DNA of 64,000 nucleotides from Dichetophora obliterata (Eukaryota; Arthropoda; Insecta; Diptera; Sciomyzidae): contig OY986436.1 in NCBI GenBank assembly GCA_963920525.1, positions 83,196,339 through 83,260,338 on the forward strand, read 5' to 3'. How positions within the stretch are numbered: position 1 is the stretch's first letter; the number at the start of each line of letters is the position of its first letter. Below the pieces are notes generated by a model, which worked only from the letters and a program-made list of their open reading frames with translations, was not told where the DNA came from and did no database searches. The position numbers and the translations under genes are program-made. Positions 1 through 12,069 of this stretch are shown piece after piece.

Positions 1-194
1 AAAATATCAAGTATGCAAAAGAGAACCACTCAAAAATTGACTTTTGCGCCGACCGCAGGCAGAACGAGCCATTGTGCGGCGATTCAATATTCAGAGTAAA
101 ATTTTTCATCGCTTTACACGAGTCTCTGTAAAGAAAATATTTCGACTTTCGTTCGACACGCTTTTGTATACGCGAGCTATGTAATTTTATATTT

Positions 195-455
195 TTAGAG
201 TTTTTTGTTTGGAGACCCCCAGAAGGGTGGCAGATAGTCTGTAGGTGTGTTTAGAAGAAATGTTGAAGGGGAAAAATTAATAATACCACTTCATACTTTT
301 TAATCCCCTAGGGGGTGTTTTGATATGAACTATAATATACATATTTTTCTTTTGTTTGTGTTGTTTCTATGGAAATTCCCAGAAGGGTGGCAGATTTGAA
401 GAAATTTTAAGGTGGTAAAATTAATTGGACCAGTGCATACATTTAACCCCCTAAG
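195..455 (+). repeat. Tandem repeat family A, left block (two units)
   Basis: Two diverged units share, in order, a TATGAACTATAATA block, a CCCAGAAGGGTGGCAGAT block, TTAGAAGAAATGTTGA, a GGGAAAAATTAAT tract and a TTTAACCCCCTA end. The array resumes at 1181 after an inserted element. No open frame of note runs through it. It is probably part of a larger unclassified transposable element. Confidence 0.6.
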
Positions 456-1180
456 TAGGGCTGCCAGGTCCCGATCTCCACGCGGGTTGTCCCGATTTTC
501 AGCCTTAAAATGTGCGTCCCGCGAAGACCTCACGCGGGACGCCAAATGTCCCGATTTCTTGAAAAACAATTTTGTTTTGTAATATTTTCACTATTTTTTA
601 AAAATACTTCCTACGTTTTTATTTCTTCATGACTAAATTTGTACAGATTTTTTTGTACGCCATTAATTAATTGCACCGAATCGCATACTATTCAAGCAAC
701 CGAACAGTGCGTGAAATAAAGAAAAAGTGAGCGAATAAAACAATAACATCATTCTTTGTGGATATTGTTAATTTTGCTTTGCTCATTTTCACCCACGATG
801 TTCGTTAAGTTCAACATATCGCATCCTTTTTTAGCAATCAAACATAGCATGAACAAAAGAAAACAAAACGAAAAAAAAAAAAGTGCATTATATAAAATAT
901 ATTATAAAATACAAATTTTGAATTTTCAGATATTAATTTGGGTAAGTAAAAATATAAGTTTATTTTGTTTCTATATTCATTTATTTGAGTTCTCTGTCAC
1001 TGACTTTTGCTTAAAATATAAAATTTCTTTTTTAAAGTTACATACGACTCGAAAAAATAGATTTTCAGTAATTGTATTTAAAGTTTTTTTTTGTTATTCT
1101 AAGCGCACTGGACGATTGAGTCTCTGTCCCGATTTTTTTTTTGTAAAATCCCGATTTAAAAAAAAAACCTGGAAGCCCTA
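456..1180. mobile_element. Non-autonomous hAT-like element inserted in repeat family A
   Basis: The left end reads TAGGGCTGCCAGGTCCCGAT and the right end, reverse-complemented, reads TAGGGCTTCCAGGT followed by an A/T tract and CGGG. These are terminal inverted repeats of about 14 bp or more. The flanks are CCCCTAAG on the left and CCCCCGAG on the right, 6 of 8 identical, which suggests a decayed 8-bp duplication as made by hAT transposases. The element interrupts the family A array, so it is younger than that array. An open frame of 146 codons inside (756-1196) resembles no transposase and is probably chance. Confidence 0.6.
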
Positions 1181-1450
1181 CCCCCGAGGGTCATAAAATT
1201 TTTGATATGAACTATAATAGATTTTTTTCTATATTTTGAGTTTTTTGTTGTGTTTAAAAAAAAAATTTAGGTGTGTTTAGAATAAATGTTGACGGGGAAA
1301 AATTAATAGAACGTTCTGATACATATTTAACCCCCTATGAGTCAAATATAATGTGATATGAACTATAATAGACATGTTTGTCTGTTTTCTCTATGGGGAC
1401 CTCCAGAAGGGTGGCAGATACAGTGTAGGTGTGTTCAGAAGAAATGTTGA
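1181..1450 (+). repeat. Tandem repeat family A, right block
   Basis: These are two further family A units carrying the same blocks (TATGAACTATAATAGA, CCAGAAGGGTGGCAGAT, GTAGGTGTGTT, AGAAATGTTGA). They continue the array broken at 456. Confidence 0.6.
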
Positions 1451-1469
1451 GAACAAAACTAAAATATTA

Positions 1470-2001
1470 GGTCTGTTCCCGTACTTTTTGGACTAAAAAT
1501 GGTAAAACTGTTAGAAGCGAGAGAGTAAGAAAAAATTTTTCAAAAATAGATAAAAACACAAAAAAGAAAGGGAATGCTTTACTCACTAAAATTGCGTTAC
1601 CAGTCAAATAAAACCATTTGTCAAAACTAAGAAAAATTGCCACATTCATATGTATTACAATATTGAAATGAATTCTTAAAAAAATTTACATTTAGTTTTT
1701 ACACAATTTACCATGTTTATGATTTCCATTTAAATAGTTTTTATTTAATCAAAGAACTTTTTATATTGTGCAATTTCTGTGCTAACTTGTAAACAGCTGA
1801 TTTAAAGAAAGTTTGACACTTTTACCATTTTATCAAAAGAAATTTCTTGGACTAAGACTTGCAACTTTTGACAGGGAGAAAACTTTTTCCTCTCTCGATT
1901 GCACTCCCTTATATAATTTTTTCGAGTATGGAAACGCTTCTCGGACTAAAACCTGCAAAACTGGTAGATTAGACTAAAAATTTAGAGTACGGGAACAGAC
2001 C
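1470..2001. mobile_element. MITE with GGTCTGTTCCCGTACT ends, TA duplication
   Basis: Both ends read inward as GGTCTGTTCCCGTACT, a perfect 16-bp match, and each is flanked by TA (1468-1469 and 2002-2003). Longer imperfect similarity continues inward as TTTTAGTCYAA and GGTAAAACTG / ACCAGTTTTGC stretches. No transposase is encoded. The TA flank fits a Tc1/mariner/pogo-type mover, but the superfamily is not settled by the sequence. Confidence 0.75.
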
Positions 2002-2005
2002 TATT

Positions 2006-2805
2006 AAATAAAACTTTTTGATTTGAGTTTTGATTCATTTACATTATTTGCCTTGAAAGAGTTATATGAAATGCAAAATAATAAAATAAATTAAAATATA
2101 CAGTTTTTATTTCGAATTACACTCGGAGCTTAGAAAAAGCGTAAGGAACTTCGTTTCGGTCGGTTCCCCCGACCGCACTACTTTTTTTTAATGTTCGGCA
2201 GGAGCGTACTACCATTTAAAAGCGCTTAAATAAAATATGTATTAGTTTTTAGATATAATTTCAAATATTATTTTCTCCCTCTGGCAAATCCTAGCTACGC
2301 CACTGACTGTGACTGCAATATATATATACATATGTATATAACTTAAGTGTGAACTTATAGTTATTTAATGAGTAGCAAAGTCTTTAGCACATTTTTATTC
2401 ATTTAGGTAAGTGTTTAAATATTGGACTTGCGACCTAATCTATTTGTTAGAGAATGTACGAGTTCGTAGTTACAAACCTGTTTTTGATAGGATTGCAACT
2501 TTCCAACATTTTTACTATAACAGGAAATTTACTGAAGATCCACTTTAAGGATTCCATATTGCACTTTAAACTGTGTGTCGCATGCTTAAAATATGTCTTA
2601 AAAGTTTTGAAAGCAATATCATGATGGGTACTGAAAATACCACCAACCGTTACCCCGCAAACATATTTATCTTAGCCAAAACGGTTTAAAGCTATTAAAC
2701 TTGATTACAGCGCAGCTTACAGGTAAAGTTGGAAAAATTTTAACTTTCGTATGCTTGGCTACCTTTTTTAACAGTTCGATATGCTCAATCTGCTTGGAAC
2801 TTTAG
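2006..2805. other. No gene seen; possible solo transposon end at 2290-2305
   Basis: This is AT-rich DNA with no supported coding sequence. CCTAGCTACGCCACTG at 2290-2305 resembles, in reverse complement, the CAGTGGCGTAGCTAGG ends of hAT-like elements. I found no partner end nearby. Confidence 0.3.
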
Positions 2806-2810
2806 ACTTA

Positions 2811-3570
2811 CAGCCCTATTCTGGCAGCTTAACTAAGCTCACCACATTAACAAAATAGTTAATATTAACAATTTGTTAAGGTTTCGTATTCTGCTGCAAA
2901 TTTAAAAGATCTTTTCCTTACAATTTTGTTAATAACAGAAAGAGTCTTAACAACGAATGAAATGTATGTGCTTAGATAGAAAATTGTTGTGAAAATAATA
3001 AAAAAATACAAATTATAATATAATATTGCGTTTAAATACATTAAAAAAATGGAAAATGGAAGAATTTTTACTTATTTTAAGTGTTGATAATGAAATCTTT
3101 CAGTAGCCGTGGCAAATTTTTCAAGCGCTTGCAAAGTCACAAGCTGCACTCGAAGCATCTGTTTATATAGCTCATCTCTTCTTTCAATAGACATATCGAT
3201 TTTCACCATGCATGGTGAACTTTAAAAGCTTTTTAAGCTTTTATGTTGTTAATGATTTTTAAGAATACCAACATTTACATAACATAACAATCAACTTCAC
3301 CAGAGGTCCTTAACTATTTCTTGTTAACCCTCCATTACTAACCTGGGTGGATTACACCCAGTAGCACTAAATTAAAATTATTATGAACTAAGAATTACTA
3401 AATGAAACTAATAAAAAACTGTTTATAACTACTAAAAAAAAGGTTGAACTAATTTCGAATTGAAACATTTTTTAGATGTGTGCACTTAAAGTCTTATAAT
3501 TGTGATTTTAATTTATGGCTGTTTTATAGGTTAGTAATCCAGGGTTAAGCTAACAACCAGAATAGGGCTG
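2811..3570. mobile_element. PIF/Harbinger-like MITE, TTA duplication
   Basis: The ends are CAGCCCTATTCTGG on the left and its exact reverse complement on the right. Inside each lies a related AGCTTAAC subterminal block. Both ends are flanked by TTA (2808-2810 and 3571-3573), the TWA target duplication typical of PIF/Harbinger transposases. The 760-bp interior is AT-rich and non-coding, so the element would have been moved by a transposase encoded elsewhere. Confidence 0.8.
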
Positions 3571-3959
3571 TTAGTTTCCTTAGCATTGTACACTAAAAAC
3601 CGTTATGCAGAAATTTCAAAATACTCATCCTCATTTCAAAAAATCTTCTATTACACGCTTAACACCTAAAACTAGGAAGTCTTACTCTGATAGCGTCTTT
3701 AGCTATTTTTACTCATTCATTTTACCTCGTCATCCCTCATCATAACGTTTATTTTCTACTTTGTTTCGTTTAATTATTTTCCGATACTTTTGCGCAGCCC
3801 TCCATTACGCAGGTTTATTTGGTTCTGTGCATTTTTATTTTTGCGTTCTTCTTGTCCATTTTCGTATTTCTAATAGTCTTTGTTTTTGATGGCAAGGAGA
3901 CATTTTTGGGTGTGTAAACTTTCTGCAAGATTTGCTATTTTAGATGTTTCTCTCATTTC

Positions 3960-4800
3960 TTAGTTGTTGTATGATAATTCCGAGAGGATAATTATACGAG
4001 GTTTGCTTTATATATTTTTGAAATATATGTAAATAAAGATCGTAAATATTCTCTTTTTTGATTAAAAAATTTTTGGATGTGTTCGAACCATTTGTCATAA
4101 CATTTATTCTAGTCCGCTCGAGACATCTCCAAAACATAGTTTGTAAATTCATCAGCGGCTTCTTCTGGCGTCGAAAATCCTTGTCCACGCAGTTCGTCTT
4201 TAATGTGCGGGAACAAAACGAAATCATAGGGTACTAAATCAAGACCGTTCGCCGGATGATCCAATAATTCAATGTTTTGAGTGCTCAAAAACGCTTTTAT
4301 GAGTGGGAGCTTGCATTGCCTTGATGAAGAATGATTCTTTGGCGCTTGTTTTTTTCCTTATTTCTACATGTCTCAAGTGGTGACGTGGCCAATTTTTTTG
4401 GAGGAACAAGTAGCCACTTGTTTCGCAGTGCTTCGAGCTAGATCAACTTTTGTTGGATTTGGTTAATTTAGAGAGACCCATACAGTTAACTTCTGTTTAC
4501 TTTCAGGCTCATAAGCTTAGATATACGATTCGTCACCAGTCACTATCTTAAAAACATCATTTAAAGCATCGCGATTGTATTTATGAGCGTTTCTTTGCAC
4601 CAATCGACACGAGCCTTTTTTGAGCCTTTATAAAAATCTGTGAAATCCAACGTGAACAAATCTTTTTCACAAATATATTGTTAACGTGAAATGGTATGTA
4701 TGCTAGTGGAAGTAATGCCTCAATCTTACGGTATCTCACATGATGATCAAGAATTATCAGTTTGCGCACAGAATCAATGTTTTGTGCCACAACAACAGAT
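3960..4800 (-). pseudogene. Mariner transposase fossil
   Basis: Three-frame reading of the minus strand recovers mariner transposase blocks in the right order. They are an N-terminal KLCSRWIP-like block followed by an EAQKRARVDWCKETL-like block, a VTGDES block holding the first catalytic Asp, a degraded metal-binding region, then FLSTQNIELLDHP, FPHIKDELRGQGFSTPEEA, and a KCYDKWFEH-like C-terminus. Stops and frameshifts are scattered throughout, and no single frame exceeds about 100 codons, so it cannot be functional. The closest match from memory is the DD34D mariner group common in insects. A second fossil of the same type lies at 63240-63620. Confidence 0.75.
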
Positions 4801-4984
4801 TTTGACCGCTTGAATTTTGTGAATCACCTATATACAGATTATTTTGATGGTGCTTAATCACCAAAAGTCTAATTGAGTTCTTCGACGTACTCTTGTTGAG
4901 ATAATTCACGTCGAAAGACTGAAAAAGTGAAAATTTCTTCTCTTTCTTTGTTAAAAGCAATATATATTTACTAATTTTGAAAGG

Positions 4985-5360
4985 ATATACAAAAAATCTG
5001 TAGACTACATATGGAACACACTCTCCTAACTCACCAGCATCTAATGAATAATACAATACCGCTATTATACCCACTCTGCAACAGTCAGACAATAACAAAT
5101 AAACACATTCTCGAAGAATGTAGCATAGCAAAACTTCACCAAAGCAGAATAACTAACGAGAGCATCATCAACCTATTAAGTAATGTCTCAAAAACTAACA
5201 TAATTTGTATTATAAAAGTCCTCAAAAGCTGTAATATATTTATTAAAATTTAAAACTAGACATGTATAGGCTGAAGACCATTGTGGTTAGGGCCTAGTTT
5301 TTAAGTTTATTCACTAAATTTATTTTGTAAATAAACTGTTAATAATAATAATACAAAATT
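4985..5360 (+). mobile_element. I-type non-LTR retrotransposon, 3' end only
   Basis: The frame at 5011-5253 encodes the extreme C-terminus of an I-like LINE polyprotein: PLCNSQTITNKHILEEC, the Cys/His tail that follows the RNase H domain, then a short region ending in an FIKI-like stop. About 90 bp further on the element ends in a TAA microsatellite (near 5340-5352), the 3' tail described for I-factor-type elements. Only the last roughly 370 bp remain, as expected from 5' truncation during target-primed reverse transcription. It lies just 3' of a mariner fossil. The clade assignment rests on remembered family features and the tail. Confidence 0.6.
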
Positions 5361-5454
5361 TATTAATTTTGACCAACAAAATAAAATTTTCTAGTTTCAT
5401 ATTCTTTTTTCAGTTGTTTAGTTTGACTTTTTCTTTCTTTTTTATAGAAAAAAT

Positions 5455-6447
5455 AGTTCAACCCATGGTAGAATAATACAGGTAGTCTCGTGGCTAATCG
5501 TGATTTCTTTAACAATACCACCAGAATTGTCAAAATTTGTTTTTTTTTAAAGATAATAGAGAAAAATTAAATTACTCCAATTGGATATTTTTGTATTGTG
5601 TTTAAAAACTTGAATAAAAGTGAATTACTTATTTTTTAATTAAACTGAACCGCGTGATGTGCCAAAAACATTTGGGTAAGGAAAATGGGCCGAGTTTTCG
5701 TGTTCCAGCTGACGAGCCTAGAAGAAAACGATGAAACATGGCATGTGCCAAAAATTTTAAAAAAGATGGTCGTGTTTGCTATACACATAAATTACTTCAA
5801 AAGCTGCACAAAATCCTTTTTTAATTGATTGATCAATAAAAAATTAAAAAAAGAAAAATTGTTTCAGCCATGACAGATTCTTTTTAATTTTTTCTTTCTC
5901 ATCGCATTCTCATCGGTTGCAGATTTTGTATGAGCTGTCAGCAAGGGCGTAGGCAGGATTAAAATTAGGGGGGAAGAAAAAAGACCTTATAAAATATTTT
6001 TACCATATCTTTCATTCATGAATTTTACGAGTCAATAAAAATAGTTCAAAATGAATGTATGGTGTCTTATTACCTGATGTTTTATATATAATCGACTCTA
6101 AGGGAAAAAGACCTTCAACTTATGTGTATCAAACAAACGGAAGCCATGAGATCAAATAAAGTTACATATATTAAATTCAAGTTTAACTCATTTTAAAATA
6201 TGATATCGTTAAAAAATATGTTTTTTTCAGGTCTAGATTCAAAGAAAAAGGTAAAATTACACATTAAAAAAGGATCACTTATAGAAGCTATTAAAAAATC
6301 CATCGAATGCAAAAAAATCTCAGATTAAGGGGGAAATTTCCCCCCTTCCCCTGCCTACGCCCTTGGCTGTCAGTTGTCTTTTGACAGTTATGGTAGTTTT
6401 CTCTCAGTCGTGCGACTACTTCTATTCCTCTACCATGGTTCAACCTG
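5455..6447. mobile_element. Old TIR element split by a hAT MITE
   Basis: The left block around TTCAACCCATGGTAGA (5457-5472) matches, in reverse complement, the right block around TTGAACCATGGTAGA (about 6431-6446). Weaker similarity continues inward (AGGTAGTC / AAGTAGTC and TACCA...TGTCAAAA). The interior is non-coding and contains a clearly younger insertion at 5942-6365. I could not define a target duplication. Confidence 0.45.
5942..6365. mobile_element. hAT MITE with perfect 8-bp target duplication
   Basis: The ends read CAAGGGCGTAGGCAGG in inverted orientation and are followed inside by G-rich/C-rich complementary tracts. The flanking GCTGTCAG is present on both sides (5934-5941 and 6366-6373), a perfect 8-bp duplication diagnostic of the hAT type. 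The 424-bp interior has no coding capacity. Confidence 0.85.
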
Positions 6448-6739
6448 ATTGTTAAATTTCTCTTCATGAAAAGTTGACTTTTTTAACTGTTTTGGTTGCG
6501 TTTTCCATCTATTGTAACTGAAAAATTATTACAACCTTAGGGCCGTATTGTGTATCTCTAAAAATTTACTTTTGACTATTTTAGCTAAGTTGATGAACAT
6601 CTTTGGGTTAAATGTTTATTTATTTAAAGGAATTCATATTTTTTTCAAACTTCAAATTTCTTTTTTGTATTTTGACGTATCTCAGTCGCTTAAATTAAAA
6701 AAGTTGCTTGCTTCCTGCCCGAGCTCCAGAAATAAATAA

Positions 6740-7060
6740 AACCACTTTAACAGTTCTGGTCGTATTATTTTTAACATTTATTTTGAACACATTTATCTTC
6801 CATTGGTCACTCTTTCAGGGCTTCTCATAGAAATTATAAAAAATGATGTCTAAAATACTTCATATCTTCCCAGAATTCAACCCTTTAAGGGTCAATCATA
6901 TAAGCTTCTTCCATCAATTTTCACTCCCAACATTTCTTGTTAACATATTAACCCTTGTATCGGTCAACCTTCTAGGGGTCATAATTAAATAAATATTTAA
7001 ATAAATACTTGCTCTGGACATACCTGTTCTATATCTGCTACCCTTCTAAGAGTCCCCCCT
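6740..7060 (-). repeat. Diverged inverted copy of repeat family A
   Basis: Blocks such as CCCAACATTTCTTGTTAAC, TATATCTGCTACCCTTCT and AACCTTCTAGGGGTCA are the reverse complement of family A blocks near 200-450, in the same order. The copy is well diverged. Confidence 0.4.
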
Positions 7061-7432
7061 AAAAAAACGAGAAATTAGGAACTATTAAAAAAAAAGGAAA
7101 GCGTATTAAGACACTGAAAAGCATACACTGTTAAAAAGGGAGGGGTAAGGTTTTAAACACGAAAAAAGGCATATTTTCATAATTTTTTTGAGACATGATT
7201 GATGTTGGTTAATTTATTTCATAAACACGTTATAGTATAACATCTATACACCTTTGGAAAATTTTTTAATTAAAGATATCAATAAATAAGTCCTTGACAG
7301 CGAATCTCCGGAGGCGCCTCGAAAAAAAGTTGTTATGCAGTGAACACCATAACTCATTACCGGATCATCTGAAAAATTGGAAATGCGTTTAAAAGGTGAT
7401 ATGTTTCCATAGGTCGTTACGGTTTTTTTCCA

Positions 7433-7501
7433 CCCCCCTCCGATTTTTTTTATTTTTGGCAGCGGTCCTCCCCCCTCCGATTTTTTTTTTATTTTTGGCA
7501 G
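7433..7501 (+). repeat. Two-copy tandem repeat (about 33 bp)
   Basis: Two adjacent units each contain CCCCCCTCCGATTTTTTT followed by ATTTTTGGCAG. They differ mainly in the lengths of the C and T runs, which is typical of slippage. Confidence 0.8.
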
Positions 7502-7504
7502 AAG

Positions 7505-8204
7505 TGAAAAATGCGATTTTCGCTAAAAATTTCGGTGAATGTATTATTATAAAATGGAAAAAAATGGTAAAAATATCTCTTCGTGACTACCTGCTGATTT
7601 ATGAGTGGAAATAGTGTTTAAAATTTCAAAAGGATCGGTCAAGTAGATTTTGAGTTATAATATGTCTGTTTCCGTACTCGATTCAAGTAACTTGCAGTTG
7701 CTTGAAAGCGTTATTTTACAAATTTTTGAAGCTCGAGAGAGAAGAATAACATGGAAAATGTTACTCTCTATTTTATTACAATAACTTGAAGCTAATGTTC
7801 ATGAACAATTTGCGAGAAAATCGTTTTAAGTTTTGTATACTCGAACATCATAGTATGAGGGTCGGTAGCTTGAAACGCTGTATCTTCGTTACTTTTGCTT
7901 TCGATTTACTTTAAATACTCCCGACATGTTGTGCATTCAGAAAAAAAAGTTTTAAATCCTTACCCCTTCCTTAAACAAACAGGTTTCCTATATTGTAAAC
8001 TATCAATAGTTCCGCTGTCAGATGTTTGAAAGAGGAATATTGGCACAGAAGAAACCAACATTCATTTTTAAAAAGGTCATAAGGAGTAATGACAGTTTGA
8101 TTCATGAAAAATAAACTCAAAAAAGAGGAATTTGATGTAAGCAATATAACACTGCTAATATGTATTTCAGATATGTAGTCAAAATTAAAGAAGAAGAAAA
8201 ACAA
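7505..8204. other. AT-rich, no gene seen
   Basis: Phrases such as AAAATTTCAAAAGGATCGGTCAAGTAG resemble repeat-unit text common in dipteran transposable elements. No coding region or defined element ends are visible. Confidence 0.3.
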
Positions 8205-8574
8205 TAGGGGTATTCACACTGACTTGGGTAGTGGGGTATGGGTAGATTGAGTACTTTTGGCTATTGCGAGCACCCTAAATAGAGCACTTTGTAGAATAGT
8301 TTTGGGCAGTGCTGTATGTTTGTTTGATCTCCCCGGTTTATGTAGCTGATGAGAAATGAGTGAAAACTGGAAGAGGGTTGCCAACAAACTATTTTTTTGT
8401 CATTTTATGTGCGAAAAATTTAGGCCATTAATTGTGCGTAAAAAAGTTATTTTATATACGAGTAATTTTTAACGTGAACTTCGCACCATCTTATCATTTA
8501 CTAGTAACCCAGGGGAAAGTTGTCCTGTCACAGACCGGCTTACTGCCACATAAGAATTTTCATGCCAATCGGAA

Positions 8575-9427
8575 AAAAATTTTAATTTTTGGTATATGGG
8601 TCATTCTTTTACAAACCGAACACCATTCTGACCGCCACATTTTTGATTTGCATGAAATTTTTTTTACGGGTTCTATATAGAAATAAAAGAGACACGTGTT
8701 CGAGGATTTTTTTTTTTTTCTTAAAATAGAGGGCGTTAACAATTTGAAATTTTCGTGATTATTGCCTCGGAGACTAATTTTCAAAAATTCATAACTTCGG
8801 TTCTAATTAAGCTAGAGACAACTTTTTTGTTTCATTTTGAAGATAAAAAAATTAATTTTAAGACAAAAATAGTTTCAAAAAATGTTATGAAAAATTTCAT
8901 ATTGTTGTACGCAATTTAAATTTTTAAATAAATTTTAACCAATCTTACAACAATGAAATGAGGCGAAAGTATGAAGTGTACTTTGCAACTGGCGCGACGA
9001 CGTCAGGTACCGCGCGAGTTTATTTAATTTTTTTGCAATAGTAATAATCATTACTCCATCGATAAAAAAATCGTTTTTTATGTAAAATTTGACATAAAAT
9101 ACGATGGTTATGTTTAAAACACGCTAAGTGGTGGGTAAGATTGGTTAAAATTTATTTAAAAATTTAAATTTAAATCTTCAAAATGAAACAAAAAAATTGT
9201 CTCTAGCTTAAACAGAACCAAAGCTATGAATTTTTGAAAATTAGTCATCAAGGCAAAAATCACGAAAATCTCAAACTTTTAACGCCCTCTATTAAAAAAA
9301 AAAATCCTCAAACATATGTCTCTTTTTTTCGATATAGAACCCGTTAAAAAAAATTTCATGCAAATCATAAATGGGTCGGTCATTTTTTGTTCAAATCTGT
9401 ACGATTTGTAAAATAATGATCCATATC
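8575..9427. repeat. Long imperfect inverted repeat inside the 8.2-10.6 kb element
   Basis: The left arm (about 8575-8955) and right arm (about 9135-9427) are reverse complements over some 300 bp or more. Matching landmarks include GTCTCTAGCTTAA, ATGAATTTTTGAAAATTAGTC, AACGCCCTCTATT, AAATTTCATGCAAATCA and GTAAGATTGGTTAAAATT. The spacer is about 180 bp. This is a fold-back structure, and neither arm codes for protein. Confidence 0.75.
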
Positions 9428-9454
9428 TGAACTGGCATAACTGTAGTGCGACCA

Positions 9455-10330
9455 CGCCCATTTTTAGTTCAGTTTCCGAAAGTAACTATATGCACTATTT
9501 TACCAAATTTGAGACTAATACGAACAAAATCGTTTAAAATATAGCATTTTTATTGATTTGTAGGCGGATTTGGCAAGATTTTCCTAAACTATCGCGAAAC
9601 AAATCGACTGCCAAAATTTCAGCGCAATCGGCCCAATAGTCAATTTTAATGATTTATGAAAAAGTGGGCGTTGTTATAGAGCAACCACGCTTATTTTTAG
9701 TACTGTTTCCAAACTAAATTACCAAATTTAAGTCTAATTCGACCAAAATTGTCTTAAATAAAGTATTTTTATTGATTTGTGGGCTGTAAAAGAGGGCTTG
9801 GATACCCATTTTTAATACAGTTTCAGATAGTAACCATACAAACTAAATTACCAAATTTTAGTCCAATATGATTAAAACCGTCCGAAATATAACATTTTTA
9901 TTGATTTTTGGGCTGTATTTATTATTTTTTTTATTAATCGAGATTTTAACTTCTTTAACCGAGATATTAACAGATATTGTAAATTTTGTTGCCTTAGCTG
10001 TTACCGTTCCTGAAATCTTAAGAGACACTGCACGTAAGATTTTATATATATAAAAGGGCGGTAAAAGTAGGCGTGGCAAAATGTATATATCTAGTAACCA
10101 CCACTTGGTCTCATAGCAAATATAAACCAAGTTTCATTATAAAAACATGCACAAATCAGGAATTACAATTTCTGAAAAGTAGGTGTAGTTATACTTCGGC
10201 CACGCCCATTTTTTGTTGAATTGTCGATAGTAGCCATTCAAACTAAATTACAAAGATTCAGTCCAATACAACTGAATTCGTCTGAAATATAGCGTTTTTA
10301 TTCACTTGTGGGCGGAAATAGGGTGTGTGG
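9455..10330 (+). repeat. Degenerate tandem array of a CACGCCCATTTTT unit
   Basis: At least four diverged units each contain CCACGCCCATTTTTAGT-like text, CAAACTAAATTACCAAATTT, TCCAATACGA-like text, AAATATAGCATTTTTATT and GATTTGTGGGCGG. Unit lengths vary from about 120 to 200 bp. Similar units recur at 54885-55270. Confidence 0.65.
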
Positions 10331-10604
10331 CAATATTTTTTGTGTTTTATCCGAGATATTAGCCTTGACAACATACAATGTAAATTTGATGCCCTTAGGT
10401 CAATTATTGCCTATTTTTGAAAAAGGTGGTAACACATGGAAAAAGTACTCAATTTGGCAAGAAAACAATCTACCCAAACAAGTCAGGGGATCAGCTAGAG
10501 TAGATGGGTAGATGGGTACTTGGGTAGAATGGTACTTTACAAAAACAAAATGTACAGCATTTGCCAATCTACCCAACTACCCAAGTCAGTGTGAATACCC
10601 CTAA

Positions 10605-10995
10605 TATATTCTCCTCATAATGGGTTAATGAAATTAATTTATTAAGAAATCTGAAGAACGAAACTTCAGTAAGATTTGACTATTAAATTTTATTTCATCT
10701 AACACATCTCCTCTCGTACCACTTTTACCTATATTGTACGTATATATGCCCCAGTTATAAAAAAAAGCCCACAAGTTATTAAACCAAACAATATAAAATT
10801 TTTGTAAAATGGTCAAGAATAACTTGAAATTTTTGGAATAACACTAAAACTGTGTTTATTTGGAAGAATGGTGATAGGTAGTTGGAGGGTTAATAGATGA
10901 AGTAGTGTCAGTGAAGATTTGTTTTCAATCTACACAGCTTAAAACTTCCAGTAAATGTGTTCGCACGGAGAATATTTCACAACTTTAGCGTGCTA
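10605..10995. other. No gene seen
   Basis: This is AT-rich sequence between the 2.4-kb TIR element and a LINE fragment. I see no supported coding or structured feature. Confidence 0.3.
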
Positions 10996-10999
10996 CTAA

Positions 11000-11700
11000 A
11001 AAACGAATTATCTCAGTATCGCTTGGTTCTGTTGGGCATCGAGGCAATGGTAAAGGGATCGGGCTTGGGCAACTGCCCAAGTGGAACTAAGAAATACATG
11101 AGCTGGTTACGTCAGCCCTTCCCATGGAAACTTCCCATGGTAGGCAACCAACATTACGTTGATATATCCAAGAAAGTTAAAAGAGGATGAAATACTTTTA
11201 TCCACTATCAAATATATCGCACGACGTTGAATTCGGTCCAGAAGCTTCAAATAAGGTTGGCGACAGAACTGCACTCTGCGGTACTCCTGCGATGTTGGTG
11301 TGCTCCTCGGATGAATCGTTCTGTACTTAAGGAAACACATGTTTTATTGAGTAAAACTATCACCAATGCCCTTAGAGCGGGCCCTACTAAAACCATATTG
11401 ATAATTACTGAGCAGTTGATTGTGCTCCAGATAGTTCGTAAGGTTTATGTTTATTACGCTCTACATACCTTTGAAAAGCGTAGAGCATATCGCAAGGGGC
11501 CAATAGTTTTCCTAGTTCGTGGCATCACTCTTTTTAGGATATTTAATAGGTGGCACCGAGGCCGAGACAGCGAAGAAGTACACATTTTAAGCACAATTGG
11601 CGTTATGCCATCAGGACCAAAAGCTTTGTTTATGTCAAGATTTGTAAGGATCTTTTTAACTGCTCTCATTTGAAAGTGAATCTCTTGCATTGCAGAAGAT
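11000..11700 (-). pseudogene. CR1/Jockey-like LINE reverse transcriptase fragment
   Basis: On the minus strand, 11690-11454 encodes an RT-entry block (VKKILTNLDINKAFGPDGITPIVL pattern, NKA-GPDGI core). Then 11300-11180 encodes a C-terminal block (LLDRIQRRAIYLI), and degraded frames below that resemble the SFF-RTAKLWN-like tail. The central RT with its catalytic YADD is absent, so there is an internal deletion as well as stops. This is a dead LINE relic. The clade is uncertain, as the motifs occur in CR1, L2 and Jockey elements. Confidence 0.6.
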
Positions 11701-12069
11701 ATACCCCCAGAAAAGGGCAGTACTTGAATCAGTTAAGATTCGGTCATCTTTTAATAGAGCTGGAATCTATGAAGTTGCCTGATTTTTTAACAAATTACCA
11801 AACATTTTGCTACTTTTGGGGCAAGAGAAGAACGTGTTCTCGAATGCATGATTCATGCATAAACTTTTCGCGTTCAGAAGTCTTTTGGTATCAGTATTGT
11901 TGTTAGAGCGACAATTGCAAAAGGCGAGATGGTTCGAGTTACCAGCAGGTGCGTTAACACTTACATTATATTATTTCATGATGCGAAGTCAGAAAAAGGT
12001 CAGTGACATTATGGCTATGAATATCACTTTTAGGGAAAATGTTGGTTCCTTCACTAGTTGAATCAACTC

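Larger units (their letters stand above)
8207..10601. mobile_element. 2.4-kb TIR element with TA flanks (GGGGTATTCACACTG ends)
   Basis: Both ends read GGGGTATTCACACTGACTTG inward and continue with GGTAGTGGGTAGAT-like text for about 40 bp. TA lies on each side (8205-8206 and 10602-10603). If the flanking A/T pair is counted in the terminus, a 3-bp AAT duplication is an alternative reading. The right end carries several extra subterminal CTACCCA / TGGGTAGA repeats, about five between 10470 and 10590. The interior holds a long inverted repeat and a tandem array but no transposase. Confidence 0.75.

Noticed and set aside
756..1196. 146-codon plus-strand open frame
   Set aside because: It is Lys/Phe/Ile-rich, as expected from AT-rich DNA, and runs through the terminus of a transposon.
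11227..12061. Plus-strand open frames up to 148 codons
   Set aside because: They are mostly antisense to a LINE fragment and have no domain content.
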